DNA of 64,000 bases from Granulicella sp. dw_53 (GCF_018449545.1 NZ_JAAVUR010000009.1:1-64000); one strand, 5' to 3'; positions 19,164-28,472 are shown, counted from the stretch's first letter. Program-made: numbers and translations. The notes: generated by a model from the letters alone, not told the origin.

Positions 19164-19610
19164 ATGATTACGATTCTTTATGCGGTGGCTGGATACTTCT
19201 TTCTCTTGCTGACGGTGCGGGTGCTGGCGCGCCGGCCGGGAGCGCAGTTGACGATGTTCGAGTTTGTGCTGATCTTCCTGATGGGGGGAGTGATTATTGC
19301 AGCGACGGCGGCGAACGACCGCTCGTTGACGAACTGTACCTGCGCGGTGATCGCGGTGGGGCTGGTGCATCGGATGGTGGCGATGTTGAAGGCGCGCTAT
19401 CCGAAGCTCGGCGCAGTGGTGGATGGCGTGCCGCTGGTGCTGCGGGAGCGCGGGGAGTGGAAGGAGGATGTGATGCGGAAGATGCGAATGGCTCCGGAGG
19501 ATGTTGCGGCGGCGGGGCGAGCCAAGGGGATACGCAGCATCGACCAGATCGACTACGCGATTCTGGAGCGAAGCGGTGAGATCAGCACGATTCGAACAGA
19601 AGAGAAGTAG
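19164..19610 (+). CDS. DUF421 (YetF-like) membrane protein 2
   Basis: 148 residues, same plan as the first DUF421 gene in this cluster: membrane segments (ILYAVAGYFFLLLTVRVLA, FVLIFLMGGVIIAATA, CAVIAVGLVHRMVAML) then VVDGVPLVLRERGEWKEDVMRKMRM and IDQIDYAILERSGEIS. It shares LTVRVLARRPGAQLTMFEFVL with the upstream copy (LMVRVVGRRPGAQLTPFEFVL), so it is likely a duplication. The intervening gene ends 18 bases upstream. Confidence 0.82.
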   Translation: MITILYAVAGYFFLLLTVRVLARRPGAQLTMFEFVLIFLMGGVIIAATAANDRSLTNCTCAVIAVGLVHRMVAMLKARYPKLGAVVDGVPLVLRERGEWKEDVMRKMRMAPEDVAAAGRAKGIRSIDQIDYAILERSGEISTIRTEEK

Positions 19611-19647
19611 GCACGACCTAAAATCCTGAGGGAGTGAGAGCCGACGA

Positions 19648-21111
19648 ATGCGGACTAAAGAAGAGGGAGAGAAGGGAGAGGATCGCGTCGTCGAGACGGA
19701 TGTTCCTGCGCGGCTGGATCGTGTGCCGTGGTCGCGTTGGCATGCGCGGATCATTGCGGCGCTGGGGACCTCGTGGCTGCTGGATGGGCTGGAGGTGACG
19801 CTGGTTGGTTCGCTGTCGGGCGTTCTGCAGAGTGGGGATGGGTTGCATTTGACGGATCAGCAGGTGTCGGGCGCGGCTACGACGTACCTGGCGGGAGCGG
19901 TGTTGGGGGCGATTTTGTTTGGATATCTGACAGACCGGCTGGGGCGGCGGAAGCTGTTTCTGGTTACGCTGGCTACGTACTCCCTCGCTACCGCGGCGAG
20001 TGCCTTCTCTTGGAATCTGTGGAGCTTCGCGGTGTGCCGTTTTTTTACGGGAGTTGGAATCGGTGGGGAGTATGCGGCGATCAATTCGGCGGTGGATGAG
20101 CTGATTCCGGGTAAGGTACGTGGGACGGTGGACCTGGTAGTGAATGGGACGTTCTGGGTGGGCGCTTCCATTGGTGCTGTGGCGGCGCTGTTTCTGCTGG
20201 GAGGACATGGGATTCCGCAGAACATTGGTTGGAGGTATGCCTTCGGCATTGGTGGAGCGCTGGGGATTGCGGTGCTGGTGATGCGGCTGTATGTGCCGGA
20301 GAGTCCGCGGTGGTTGATGCTGCGAGGCCGCGAGAAGGAGGCCGACAAGATCGTAGGGGAGATTGAGAGGCAGGCTTCGCGAGGGAGGCCGGAGAGTTTG
20401 CCGGCTCCGGAGGGAGAGAAGCTGAAGATCGCGGTGCGCGATCATACTCCGTGGCGCGAGATCTTCAAGAGCATGTGGGGCGAGAATCGGAGCCGGTCGA
20501 TTCTGGGGCTGGTGCTGATGGCGGCGCAGTCGTTCTTCTTCAATGCGGTGTTCTTTACGTATGGGCTGGTAGTGAAGAAGTTCTTTCATGTGACGGATAA
20601 GGAGATTCCGCTGCACCTGCTGCCGTTCGCGGTAGGAAGCTTCTTTGGGCCGATGATTCTGGGGCCGCTGTTCGACAAAATTGGGCGCAAGCCGATGATT
20701 ACCGCAACGTATGGGATCTCGGGGTTGCTGCTGGCGGGGACGCTGCTGCCGTTTGTGCATGGAACGATTGGGGCCAAGGGGATGGGGATCTGTTTTACGG
20801 CGATCTTCTTTGTGGCTTCGGCGGCGGCGAGCGCGGCTTATTTGACGGTGAGCGAGATCTTTCCGCTGGAGATACGGGCGTTCGCGATTGCGATGTTCTA
20901 TGCGATTGGAACGCTGATCGGTGGGGTGGGGGCTCCACTACTGTTTGGGGCGTTGATCGCTACGGGATCGAAGGGCGATGTTGCGATTGGGTATGGGATT
21001 GGGGCAGCTTTGATGATCGGTGGGGCGGTTTGCGAGAAGTTGATTGGGGTGGAGGCTGCGGGTAAGAGTTTAGAGTCGATCTCGAAGCCGTTGCAGAGTC
21101 GGCAAGGCTGA
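19648..21111 (+). CDS. MFS transporter, metabolite:H+ symporter-like
   Basis: A 487-residue major facilitator with 12 predicted helices. The signature between helices 2 and 3 is present (GYLTDRLGRRKLFLVTL), and the PESPRWLMLRGREKEADKIV segment ends the first half, as in the sugar and aromatic-acid transporters of the SV2-like group. The second half keeps GPLFDKIGRKPMITATYGISG. Its start lies 37 bases after the second DUF421 gene, so co-transcription is possible. Substrate is unknown. Confidence 0.88.
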   Translation: MRTKEEGEKGEDRVVETDVPARLDRVPWSRWHARIIAALGTSWLLDGLEVTLVGSLSGVLQSGDGLHLTDQQVSGAATTYLAGAVLGAILFGYLTDRLGRRKLFLVTLATYSLATAASAFSWNLWSFAVCRFFTGVGIGGEYAAINSAVDELIPGKVRGTVDLVVNGTFWVGASIGAVAALFLLGGHGIPQNIGWRYAFGIGGALGIAVLVMRLYVPESPRWLMLRGREKEADKIVGEIERQASRGRPESLPAPEGEKLKIAVRDHTPWREIFKSMWGENRSRSILGLVLMAAQSFFFNAVFFTYGLVVKKFFHVTDKEIPLHLLPFAVGSFFGPMILGPLFDKIGRKPMITATYGISGLLLAGTLLPFVHGTIGAKGMGICFTAIFFVASAAASAAYLTVSEIFPLEIRAFAIAMFYAIGTLIGGVGAPLLFGALIATGSKGDVAIGYGIGAALMIGGAVCEKLIGVEAAGKSLESISKPLQSRQG

Positions 21112-21139
21112 TGCTTCTCTTCTTGATGAATGAGCTTCC

Positions 21140-22615
21140 TTAGTCTGCGGCGGAGAGGATCGGCCAGGTTCCGTCCTTGCGGCGAAGAAGTTCGTCGCAG
21201 TTTTCGCTGAGCCCGCGCAGATGAAGAAGCTTTCCCTGATCGCGATAGCGACCGACGAGGGTTTCGATGGCTTCGAGCGCGGAGGAGTCCATGATGCGGG
21301 CGTGATCGAAGTCCAGATAGACCTCTGCGGGGTCTTCTTTGGGGCGGAAGAAGCGGGTGAATTGAGTGGCGGAGGCGAAGAAGAGAGTGCCGCGTAGACG
21401 GTAGGTTCTGCGGCCCGGGAGGTCCAGTATCTCTACCTGAAGCTGCTGTGCGTGATCCCAGGCGAAGACCAGCGCCGCGATGACGATACCCGCGACGACG
21501 GCGATGGCGAGATTGGTGAAGACGGTGACGGCGGTTACAACGATCATGACCATCGCATCGTGGCGCGGGATGCGGAGGAGGTTGCGCAGGCTCTTCCAGT
21601 TGAAGGTTTCAGCAGCGACGACGAACATGACACCGACGAGAGCGGCGAGTGGAATTCGCTCGATGAGATTGGAGCCGAAGAGAATGAACGCGACCAGGAA
21701 ACAGCCAGCGGCGATGCCGGAGAGACGCTTTCGGCCTCCTGCGTTGAGGTTGATCATGCTCTGACCGATCATGGCGCAGCCTCCGATGCCACCGAAGAAG
21801 GCGCAGAGGAGATTGCCTGCTCCCTGGGCCATGGACTCGCGGTTGGGGCGGCTGGCGGTGTCGGTTATTTCGTCGACGAGATTGAGCGTGAGCAGAGTCT
21901 CGACCAGACCGATGGTCGCGAGGACGAGCGCATAGGGAAGGATGATGCGGAGGGTTGTGAGGGTGTAGGGCACATGGGGAAGGTGAAAGTGCGGAAGGGT
22001 GCCGTGGATGGAGGCGAGATCTCCGACGGTGCGGGTATGCACTCCGAGGACGAGGGCACATGCGGTTGCGGCGAGGATGCCTGCCAGGGCGGAGGGGAAG
22101 GCCTTTGTCACGCGAGGCAGCAGTACGGTGACCAGAACCGTGACTGCTACGAGGCCGAGCATCTTCAAGAGATTGGCGGGAGCTATCCAGGTCTCCGACC
22201 CTGTAGCGGAGTGCGTGTGGAAGTGTTGCAGTTGAGCTGAAGCGATGATGATGGCGAGGCCGTTGACGAAGCCAAGCATAACCGAGTGCGGGACCATGCG
22301 GATGAGCTTGCCTAATCTGAACCATGCGAAGAGCATCTGCAGCAGACCGGTGAGGAGGATCGTAGCGAAGAGGTACTCGACGCCGTGCTGTACGACGAGG
22401 CCCGCAGAGACGACTGCCATCGACCCTGCGGCGCCGGAGATCATACCGGGGCGTCCGCCCCAGATTGCCGCCGCCAGACAGAGGATGAACGCGGCGTAGA
22501 GTCCCGCCAGCGGATTGACGTGTGCGACGAGTGCAAATCCGACGACTTCGGGGACTAACGACAGGGCTGCGGTTAGTCCGGCGAGCACCTCTCTTCTTGC
22601 TTCATTCCACTGCAT
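21140..22615 (-). CDS. SulP family anion transporter with STAS domain
   Basis: 491 residues. The membrane domain starts with MQWNEARREVLAGLTAALSLVPEVVGFALVAHVNPLAGLY in shortened form (residues 1-40), carrying the SulP signature, and continues with GGIGGCAMIGQSMINLNAGG. The C-terminal STAS domain (about 390-491) has FDHARIMDSSALEAIETLV. SulP proteins transport sulfate, bicarbonate, or organic anions. This one is convergent with the MFS gene, which ends 28 bases away. The ion cannot be decided. Confidence 0.9.
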   Translation of the reverse strand: MQWNEARREVLAGLTAALSLVPEVVGFALVAHVNPLAGLYAAFILCLAAAIWGGRPGMISGAAGSMAVVSAGLVVQHGVEYLFATILLTGLLQMLFAWFRLGKLIRMVPHSVMLGFVNGLAIIIASAQLQHFHTHSATGSETWIAPANLLKMLGLVAVTVLVTVLLPRVTKAFPSALAGILAATACALVLGVHTRTVGDLASIHGTLPHFHLPHVPYTLTTLRIILPYALVLATIGLVETLLTLNLVDEITDTASRPNRESMAQGAGNLLCAFFGGIGGCAMIGQSMINLNAGGRKRLSGIAAGCFLVAFILFGSNLIERIPLAALVGVMFVVAAETFNWKSLRNLLRIPRHDAMVMIVVTAVTVFTNLAIAVVAGIVIAALVFAWDHAQQLQVEILDLPGRRTYRLRGTLFFASATQFTRFFRPKEDPAEVYLDFDHARIMDSSALEAIETLVGRYRDQGKLLHLRGLSENCDELLRRKDGTWPILSAAD

Positions 22616-22788
22616 TGACGTTCCTGCTTCCCTTTTTTTGCTTTTCGACGTATCTCCTATTCTCTCGTAGCTTGGCGAGTTGAGCTAATGGCGGTCTTGT
22701 GGCTGCCTTGATGAAGGCTTAACACCGATTTTCACGGATGACACCGACTTGTCTGGGACGGGATGGCGAATGGGCTACCTGAATGGTT

Positions 22789-23736
22789 TTATTTTGCTGC
22801 AGTGGGGTCTTTGAGGAAGTCTCGGATCAGGTTGACGGTGTATTCGGGCTTCTCTTCCATGAGCCAGTGCCCGGCGCCGGGAATGACTGCTTCGCGGACG
22901 TTGGTGGCGACGTTGCGCATGACGATGGCTTCGGTTGCTCCGAAGGATTTTTCTCCGCCTACGGCGAGGACGGGCATGGTGAGTTTAGTGCGCTGGAAGA
23001 GCTTGTTGTCGTCGGCGTCCTGGGAGAAGGCCTGGAAGTGGGCGAAGCCGGTGCGCATCGCTCCGGGCTGGGCGTACTGGGCGGTATAGAAGGCGCGGGT
23101 GGCTTCGTCGGGCTGGTGGGGGTCCGCACTGAAGGCGTTCCAGATGCGGTCGAGGTAGGGACGCTCGCGTCCCTGGACGATGCGCTCTTCGTCGGGGCCC
23201 CAGAAGGAGAAGTGCCAGAGGCGGTGGTCGAGGACGATCTGGTCCCAGGGGGCGATGCCGGGGATGGGGGCGTCCATGACGACGAGGCGCTCGACCTTAT
23301 CGGGGTAGAGGGCAGTGTAGGCGTAGGCGACCATAATGCCGATGTCGTGCGAGACGACGAAGGCGCGGTCGAAGCCGAGGGTGGTGACGACGGCGCGGAT
23401 GTCAGCGGCCTGGGTCTTCTTGTCGTAGCCGGTGGCGGGCTTGGAGGAGCGGCCGATGCCGCGGAGGTCGGGGACGACTACGGTGTAGGACTTCATGAGC
23501 TCGGCGGCGAGGGGAGCCCAGGAGTCGCTGGTCTCGGCGTAGCCGTGGATGAGGACGACGACGGGGCCGTGGCCGGCGGAGCGGACGTAGATGTCCGCGC
23601 CGGCGGGACTGTGGACGGTTTGGGATTTGAAAGCGGCGGGAAGTGCGGGTGGGGCGGCGAGGAGGGGGGCTGCTCCTGCGGCCAACGTGAGTGCGAGGAG
23701 GGGGGCGGAGAACAACTTGTTCGAGCAGACGTTCAT
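22789..23736 (-). CDS. Secreted alpha/beta hydrolase, epoxide hydrolase-like
   Basis: 315 residues with a signal peptide (hydrophobic PLLALTLAAGAAPLLA). The fold shows HGYAETSDSW (oxyanion hole), then VVSHDIGIMVAYAY with Asp as nucleophile, and a C-terminal GAGHWLMEEKPE with the catalytic His. Asp as nucleophile points to the epoxide hydrolase / haloacetate or haloalkane dehalogenase group rather than to esterases, which use Ser. The chosen ATG (23736) is preceded by GAAAAGGAAAAGA; upstream reading frame is non-coding. Divergent from the next gene over 93 bases. Confidence 0.86.
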   Translation of the reverse strand: MNVCSNKLFSAPLLALTLAAGAAPLLAAPPALPAAFKSQTVHSPAGADIYVRSAGHGPVVVLIHGYAETSDSWAPLAAELMKSYTVVVPDLRGIGRSSKPATGYDKKTQAADIRAVVTTLGFDRAFVVSHDIGIMVAYAYTALYPDKVERLVVMDAPIPGIAPWDQIVLDHRLWHFSFWGPDEERIVQGRERPYLDRIWNAFSADPHQPDEATRAFYTAQYAQPGAMRTGFAHFQAFSQDADDNKLFQRTKLTMPVLAVGGEKSFGATEAIVMRNVATNVREAVIPGAGHWLMEEKPEYTVNLIRDFLKDPTAAK

Positions 23737-23829
23737 GTTCTTTTCCTTTTCGGGTGAGTGGTCTTTATACATGAGTGAGGTGAAGGCTTGAAGGAGTTTG
23801 GTGGGTTTGCGGTTGGTATACTTTTGGCT

Positions 23830-24327
23830 ATGAGTCAGTCTCGAACTTTGCCGCTCCTTGATTTGAAGGCGCAGCCGCAGAGTTGGAATGAGCGCATGGC
23901 TCCGGGTGAGTATGCGGTGCTGTACTCGGGTTTGCCTGAGGGGAGCTCTCTTGATTCGATTAGCTGTACGGTCTTCGGCTCGCTGGCGGAGGCGGAGACG
24001 TATGCGAAGGAGCAGGTTGGGATCTATCCGGGGCTTCGCTGCAGGATCTATGACCATCATGGGTTCGGGTCGCAGCCGGTACGGGAGATTCGCGGCAAGG
24101 AGCATAAGAACGAGAGCGAGATCTCGGCGCGGTTGAGGCGATGGGCAGGGACGGGGCTGTTTGTGGGTGGGGCGGTGTTGATCGTGGTGGACTGGGTGGC
24201 CGACTTCAATCTTTTGTGGCCGGCGATGCTGGGGATGAGGATGATGCCGGTGGGACTGATTCTGCTGCTGACGGAGTTGGTGATCGTGATCGAGGCTCGG
24301 CGAAAGCAGCGGCGGGCTGACGGGTGA
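23830..24327 (+). CDS. Hypothetical two-TM membrane protein
   Basis: 165 residues. A soluble N-terminal half (PGEYAVLYSGLPEGSSLDSISC, then AEAETYAKEQVGIYPGLRCRIYDHHG) precedes two transmembrane helices near the C-terminus (LFVGGAVLIVVDWVADFNLLW, MMPVGLILLLTELVIVIEA). No family recognised. Its TGA overlaps the GTG start of the following antiporter gene by four bases, so the two are translationally coupled. The ATG has no clear ribosome binding site; a TATACT lies eight bases upstream. Confidence 0.72.
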   Translation: MSQSRTLPLLDLKAQPQSWNERMAPGEYAVLYSGLPEGSSLDSISCTVFGSLAEAETYAKEQVGIYPGLRCRIYDHHGFGSQPVREIRGKEHKNESEISARLRRWAGTGLFVGGAVLIVVDWVADFNLLWPAMLGMRMMPVGLILLLTELVIVIEARRKQRRADG

Positions 24328-25622
24328 ACATCGTCGAGTTTGTGTCGCAGGCGTTGCTGTTGGGTCTGCAGTTGGTGGTGATCCTTGTGGCTACGGGGGT
24401 GTGTGGCGCGTTGGTAACGCGGGTGGGACAGCCGCGGGTGGTGGGGGAGATTGCGGGTGGGTTGCTGCTGGGGCCGCTGGTGCTGGGGCATATGTTTCCT
24501 GTGGCGTTTGGGTTTCTGTTTGCGCCCTCCAGCTTTGCGTTGCTGGAGGGCGTGAGTACGGTGGGGCTGGGGCTGTTTCTGTTTTTGATGGGCGCGGAGT
24601 TGGACTTCAGCGCGCTTCGACAGAGTCGGGGAGCGGTGCTGGCTGTCACTGCGGGGAGTGTCGGGGTGCCGTTTGCTTTGGGCGCGGGGCTGGCGGTGGT
24701 TTTGTTTGGGCGGTTTGGGGTGGGGCATGCGGAGCGGTTGGGCTTTGTGTTGTTCGTGGGGATCGCGATGAGCATCACGGCGATGCCGGTGCTGGCGCGG
24801 ATTCTTGAGGACCGCAGGCAGATGGGGCAGGCGATCGATGCGACGGTGGGGACGCTGGCGATGGTGTGTGCGGCGGCAAACGATCTGCTGGGATGGTGTC
24901 TGCTGGTCTTTACTCTTTCGCTGCGAAGAGGGGCCGTCGCGGGGACGTTTGCGGGACGGATCGGGTTGTTGCTGGTTTATCTCGGGGTAATGTTTCTTGT
25001 CGTGCGGCCGCTGGCTGCGAAGGTCTTTGCGGGACGGCGGCCTCCTACGTGGCTTTGGGTGCCTGTGATGGTGGCGATTGCATTTGTCAGCGCCAGGGCT
25101 ACGGATGCGCTGGGGGTGCATGCGTTCTTTGGGGCGTTTGCGGCGGGGCTTTGTGTTCCTCGGGTGGAGCATGAGGTAGGTGGCAGGGATGAGCCGCTGG
25201 AGGCGATCCTGCGGCGGTTGTTTCAGCCGGTGCTGTGGTTGGCGTTGCCGGTCTTCTTTACGATGACCGGGCTTAAGATGCAGCGGGAGATCTTCTCCGG
25301 CGAGGGGCTGGGCTGGCTGGGGATCATTTTGCTGGCGGCTGTCGCGGGGAAGATTGGCGGCGCTTCGCTGGGGGCGAGGGCCGCCGGAATGCCGTGGAAG
25401 GCGGCGGCCCAAGTGGGGGTGTTGCTGAATACGCGCGGGCTGGTGGAGTTGATCGTGTTGAACATCGGGTACAAAGAAGGGATCCTCAGCCCGATGCTGT
25501 TTACGCTGTTCATACTGATGGCGGTGATCACCACGGTGATGACTGCGCCGCTGTTCGACCTTACTTACAAGCTCTGGGCGGCGAGGACGGCTTCCGGTTT
25601 AGAGACGGGATCGAGCCGGTAG
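24324..25622 (+). CDS. CPA2-type cation:proton antiporter
   Basis: 432 residues, 12-13 predicted helices. Visible are GEIAGGLLLGPLVLG, LGLFLFLMGAELDFSALR, a MSITAMPVLARILED segment and FFGAFAAGLCVPR, matching the Kef/GerN/CPA2 exchanger pattern. The two conserved acidic residues expected in TM5/6 lie in the AANDLLGW segment. There is no C-terminal nucleotide-binding (RCK) domain. The start is GTG, overlapping the upstream stop, so the two-TM protein could be a subunit. The last 58 bases overlap the convergent thioesterase gene. Confidence 0.88.
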   Translation: MNIVEFVSQALLLGLQLVVILVATGVCGALVTRVGQPRVVGEIAGGLLLGPLVLGHMFPVAFGFLFAPSSFALLEGVSTVGLGLFLFLMGAELDFSALRQSRGAVLAVTAGSVGVPFALGAGLAVVLFGRFGVGHAERLGFVLFVGIAMSITAMPVLARILEDRRQMGQAIDATVGTLAMVCAAANDLLGWCLLVFTLSLRRGAVAGTFAGRIGLLLVYLGVMFLVVRPLAAKVFAGRRPPTWLWVPVMVAIAFVSARATDALGVHAFFGAFAAGLCVPRVEHEVGGRDEPLEAILRRLFQPVLWLALPVFFTMTGLKMQREIFSGEGLGWLGIILLAAVAGKIGGASLGARAAGMPWKAAAQVGVLLNTRGLVELIVLNIGYKEGILSPMLFTLFILMAVITTVMTAPLFDLTYKLWAARTASGLETGSSR

Positions 25623-26014
25623 AGCACGGCTTCGGATTCGGCGAAGAGGACGCCTTCTGCGTCGCCTAATCTGACCTCGGCCTTGGCGTCGAAGAGCCTT
25701 CCGCGCTGGCGTACGACCCAGGCCCGGATGCAGAGTTGCGTTCCGATGGGGATGGGCTTGTGGAAGCGGGTGTCGATGCGGGCGGTGACGGAGGGGATGT
25801 TCTGGAAGAAGAGGCACCAGCCGAAGGCCTCGTCCATGAGCGAAAAGGTGACGCCACCGTGGAGGATGCCGTTCCAACCACCGTGCTCTTTTCGGGCGAT
25901 GTAGAGGGCCTTGCTGCCTGACTCGCTGTCCTGCTCGAAGGGCACCTGCAGGCCGAGGGGATTGTCAGGACCGCAGACGAAGCAGGTTGTGTCTTTTGTT
26001 CCGGTAATTGCCAA
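25565..26014 (-). CDS. PaaI-family thioesterase
   Basis: A 149-residue hot-dog-fold protein. It has CGPDNPLGLQVPFE at the N-terminus and GGWNGILHGGVTFSLMDEAFGWC, the HGG motif typical of the PaaI/YbgC acyl-CoA thioesterase group. The lack of extra domains fits a small tetrameric enzyme that hydrolyses acyl-CoA. The 3' end overlaps the antiporter gene by 58 bases in opposite direction. The substrate is not predictable. Confidence 0.85.
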   Translation of the reverse strand: MAITGTKDTTCFVCGPDNPLGLQVPFEQDSESGSKALYIARKEHGGWNGILHGGVTFSLMDEAFGWCLFFQNIPSVTARIDTRFHKPIPIGTQLCIRAWVVRQRGRLFDAKAEVRLGDAEGVLFAESEAVLYRLDPVSKPEAVLAAQSL

Positions 26015-26198
26015 GATAGGATCTCCTTATGGTTAAGGTTAGGTCCGCGGGATCTTGTATGTCCAATATCGAGGAGTGACGGATTGATACCTTAAAAATA
26101 TGGATGAAATTGACTCACGGAGTCGAATCCAGCCAAGTGGAAGGAGGCTTCTCATGTCGTCGCGAGAGAGTTCGCTTTCGGCGAGTTTGTCTTGGATC

Positions 26199-27371
26199 TT
26201 AGAGATAAGAATGAAGTGATGTCTCTTTAAAGAAGTTCCGGACACAGTCGCTTACATAGGTAGTATTCGCTCCGGGTTTCTCAGGCAGGAGTTTCTGGAA
26301 GTATCGATTCAGCAAACTTATATTTTGATCTCTGCGCGACTTGATCGAGATTTTCATCGAGTCGCTTTCGCTAATGGACGGATGATCTTCCCAAGGCGCG
26401 AATGCCAACATCCACCGCGAAAAGAGAATCTCCGACGAGCTGGGATAGCTGAATTGGGTCTGTGAAGACTTTTCCAATAGTTTAAAAACTGTTTCAGATT
26501 CTTTTTGTAAATTGAGCAGGAAATCCTCGCCAAGCGCATCCGCTCGCCTGTATCTCGATTCGTGGAAGTCAAAGTGATTGAGCAATGTGAATTTTGCGGC
26601 TCCATCACCACGATTGTTCTTGACGCTGAACGGAGTGTTGAGCGATCCGAGCGTATTCGTCAATCTTTCAATCAGGCTCCTAAGCTTCGTCTCTTGACTT
26701 TGCCACCCAGCCCGAATTTCAAAGCCAATTTTTCTATTGCCGTATAGGTCGCGGAGACCTACGTAGTGATATTTGTAGGTCCCCGAAGAGACCCCTTCCG
26801 AATCAGGACCGTCGAGTACTTCCTCTGATATGAGATGGTCTCTCAGCCCCGTGAGTGGGTGCCCATAAGCTCCCAGCAATCGGCTGAAGCCAGCCTCGTC
26901 GTCTCTTTTCGCGAGCTTTGCGAATGCGTAGTCGTTTAGAAGTTGATACAGGCTCGCCAGTTGCGAATGGTATTCCAGCTTTTGAGCAGGAGGGCGATCG
27001 AAGACAATGTGAACTTGAAACCCACCCCACTCCGCTAGCATGGCCCTCTTGACTGTCAGCATTTGCTCAAAGAGTGCGTCCACCGTGGTCGGATACTCTG
27101 TACAACAAATCTCCCAGGTGGGTGCAAACACCTCCTGGCGAACCCTGTAGGAGAGATAACCAGGTGCAGTCCCGAGTTTGACGAAGTTGTTCCAACTGAA
27201 GTCCGGTTGGCCTACCCGGACCGACTTTTCTTTTTCTTCCTTTGAAAGAGCGATCCAGGCTTGATCGGTCCCCTTGAACGAGGTGGGCTTATACCAGTTG
27301 AGAATTCTCGGTGTTTGTTCCTCGAACTCCCAGCCGAAGGTAATCTGAGATCCCCATTGTGTCGTAGGCAT
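26199..27371 (-). CDS. Orphan hypothetical protein in an AT-richer patch
   Basis: A 390-residue soluble protein, no signal peptide or transmembrane helix. Visible segments include MPTTQWGSQITFGWEFEEQ at the start, a mid-region YKYHYVGLRDLYGNRKIGFEIR, and a C-terminal DCVRNFFKETSLHSYL. No family recognised. Base use is clearly lower in GC than the neighbouring genes (about half G+C by eye versus above 60 percent), which suggests recent acquisition. Role cannot be inferred from neighbours, which are metabolic genes. Confidence 0.7.
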   Translation of the reverse strand: MPTTQWGSQITFGWEFEEQTPRILNWYKPTSFKGTDQAWIALSKEEKEKSVRVGQPDFSWNNFVKLGTAPGYLSYRVRQEVFAPTWEICCTEYPTTVDALFEQMLTVKRAMLAEWGGFQVHIVFDRPPAQKLEYHSQLASLYQLLNDYAFAKLAKRDDEAGFSRLLGAYGHPLTGLRDHLISEEVLDGPDSEGVSSGTYKYHYVGLRDLYGNRKIGFEIRAGWQSQETKLRSLIERLTNTLGSLNTPFSVKNNRGDGAAKFTLLNHFDFHESRYRRADALGEDFLLNLQKESETVFKLLEKSSQTQFSYPSSSEILFSRWMLAFAPWEDHPSISESDSMKISIKSRRDQNISLLNRYFQKLLPEKPGANTTYVSDCVRNFFKETSLHSYL

Positions 27372-27425
27372 GGCTTAGGTAAGAACCCTGGACGTGGCGC
27401 TTATTCCATTTCTAAGATCTGCGGA

Positions 27426-28472
27426 TTAAATCCTGGCGATTCCGAAGTGCTTGCGGACGATGGGCGCGACGCGGGTGCCGAGGACTTCGATAGCATGCAT
27501 CATCTTGGCGTGGGGCATGGTGGCCACGGTCATCTGAAAGGTGATGCGGGCGATGCCTCCGAGGGACTCGTTTATACGGATGATCTTTTCGGCTACGTTT
27601 TCCGCGTCCCCGATGAGGAGGGCTCCGGTGGGGCCGCGTAGGGCGTCGTATTGGCCGCGGGTAGTGGGAGCCCAACCACGTTCCTTGCCGATCTCGGTGA
27701 AGGCGCGGGCGTAGCCGGGGAAGAAGTCGTCGGCGGCCTGTTGGTTGGTATCGCCGGGGAAGCCGATGGAGTGAATGCCGACCTTCAGGGCTTCGGGGGC
27801 GAAGCCGGAGCGGGCACCCGCTTCGCGGTAGAGGTCGATGAGGGGGCGGAAGCGGTGGTGCTCGCCGCCGATGATCGCAACCATGAGGGGCAGGCCGAGC
27901 ATCCCGGCGCGGGCGAAGGACTCCGGGGTGCCTCCTACGCCGAGCCAGATGGGGAGCGGGTTTTGCAAGGGACGGGGGAAGATGCCTTGTCCGGTGAGCG
28001 GGGCGCGATGTTTGCCGGACCAGTGGAGATTTGGGTGGGCGCGAATCTGTAGTAGGAGATCGAGTTTTTCGGCGAAGAGGGAGTCGTAGTCCTTGAGCTC
28101 GAAGCCGAAGAGAGGGTAGGCCTCGATGAAGGAGCCACGGCCGGCGACGATCTCGGCGCGGCCGTTCGAGAGGAGGTCGAGGGTGGCGAACTCCTGGAAG
28201 ACGCGGACGGGGTCGGCGGCGGAGAGGACGGTGACGGCGCTGGTGAGGCGGATGTTCTGGGTGCGGGAGGCAGCGGCGGAGAGGATGATGACGGGAGCGG
28301 AGTCGAGGTACTCGGGGCGGTGATGCTCGCCGATGCCGAAGCTGTCGAGGCCGACCTGATCGGCCAGGACGATCTCTTCGATGAGATTGCGGAGGCGATC
28401 GGTGGGGGAGATGGCGATTCCTGTGGATGGGTCCGAGACGGCTGCGGCGAAGCTATCGATGCCGATTTGCAT
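27426..28472 (-). CDS. LLM class flavin-dependent oxidoreductase
   Basis: A 348-residue TIM-barrel flavoprotein of the bacterial-luciferase-like superfamily. It begins MQIGIDSFAAAVSDPST, and contains GIGEHHRPEYLDSAPVIILSAAASRT and the VAGRGSFIEAYPLFGFEL block, then LPIWLGVGGTPESFARAG, all typical of the group. It probably oxidises a small molecule with FMNH2 or F420-type cofactor; the members with this signature mostly use FMN. It is divergent from the esterase gene. Confidence 0.9.
   Translation of the reverse strand: MQIGIDSFAAAVSDPSTGIAISPTDRLRNLIEEIVLADQVGLDSFGIGEHHRPEYLDSAPVIILSAAASRTQNIRLTSAVTVLSAADPVRVFQEFATLDLLSNGRAEIVAGRGSFIEAYPLFGFELKDYDSLFAEKLDLLLQIRAHPNLHWSGKHRAPLTGQGIFPRPLQNPLPIWLGVGGTPESFARAGMLGLPLMVAIIGGEHHRFRPLIDLYREAGARSGFAPEALKVGIHSIGFPGDTNQQAADDFFPGYARAFTEIGKERGWAPTTRGQYDALRGPTGALLIGDAENVAEKIIRINESLGGIARITFQMTVATMPHAKMMHAIEVLGTRVAPIVRKHFGIARI

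Noticed and set aside
22718..22752. Stretch ACACCGATTTTCACGGATGACACCGA, with a loosely similar stretch near 12232
   Set aside because: The two stretches are too short and too different to be called a repeat family from this window.
22783..23757. Gly/Asp-rich 324-residue plus-strand frame
   Set aside because: Antisense shadow of the epoxide-hydrolase-like gene, which has a signal peptide and catalytic residues. The same applies to the frame at 16102-16932 opposite the purine nucleoside permease.
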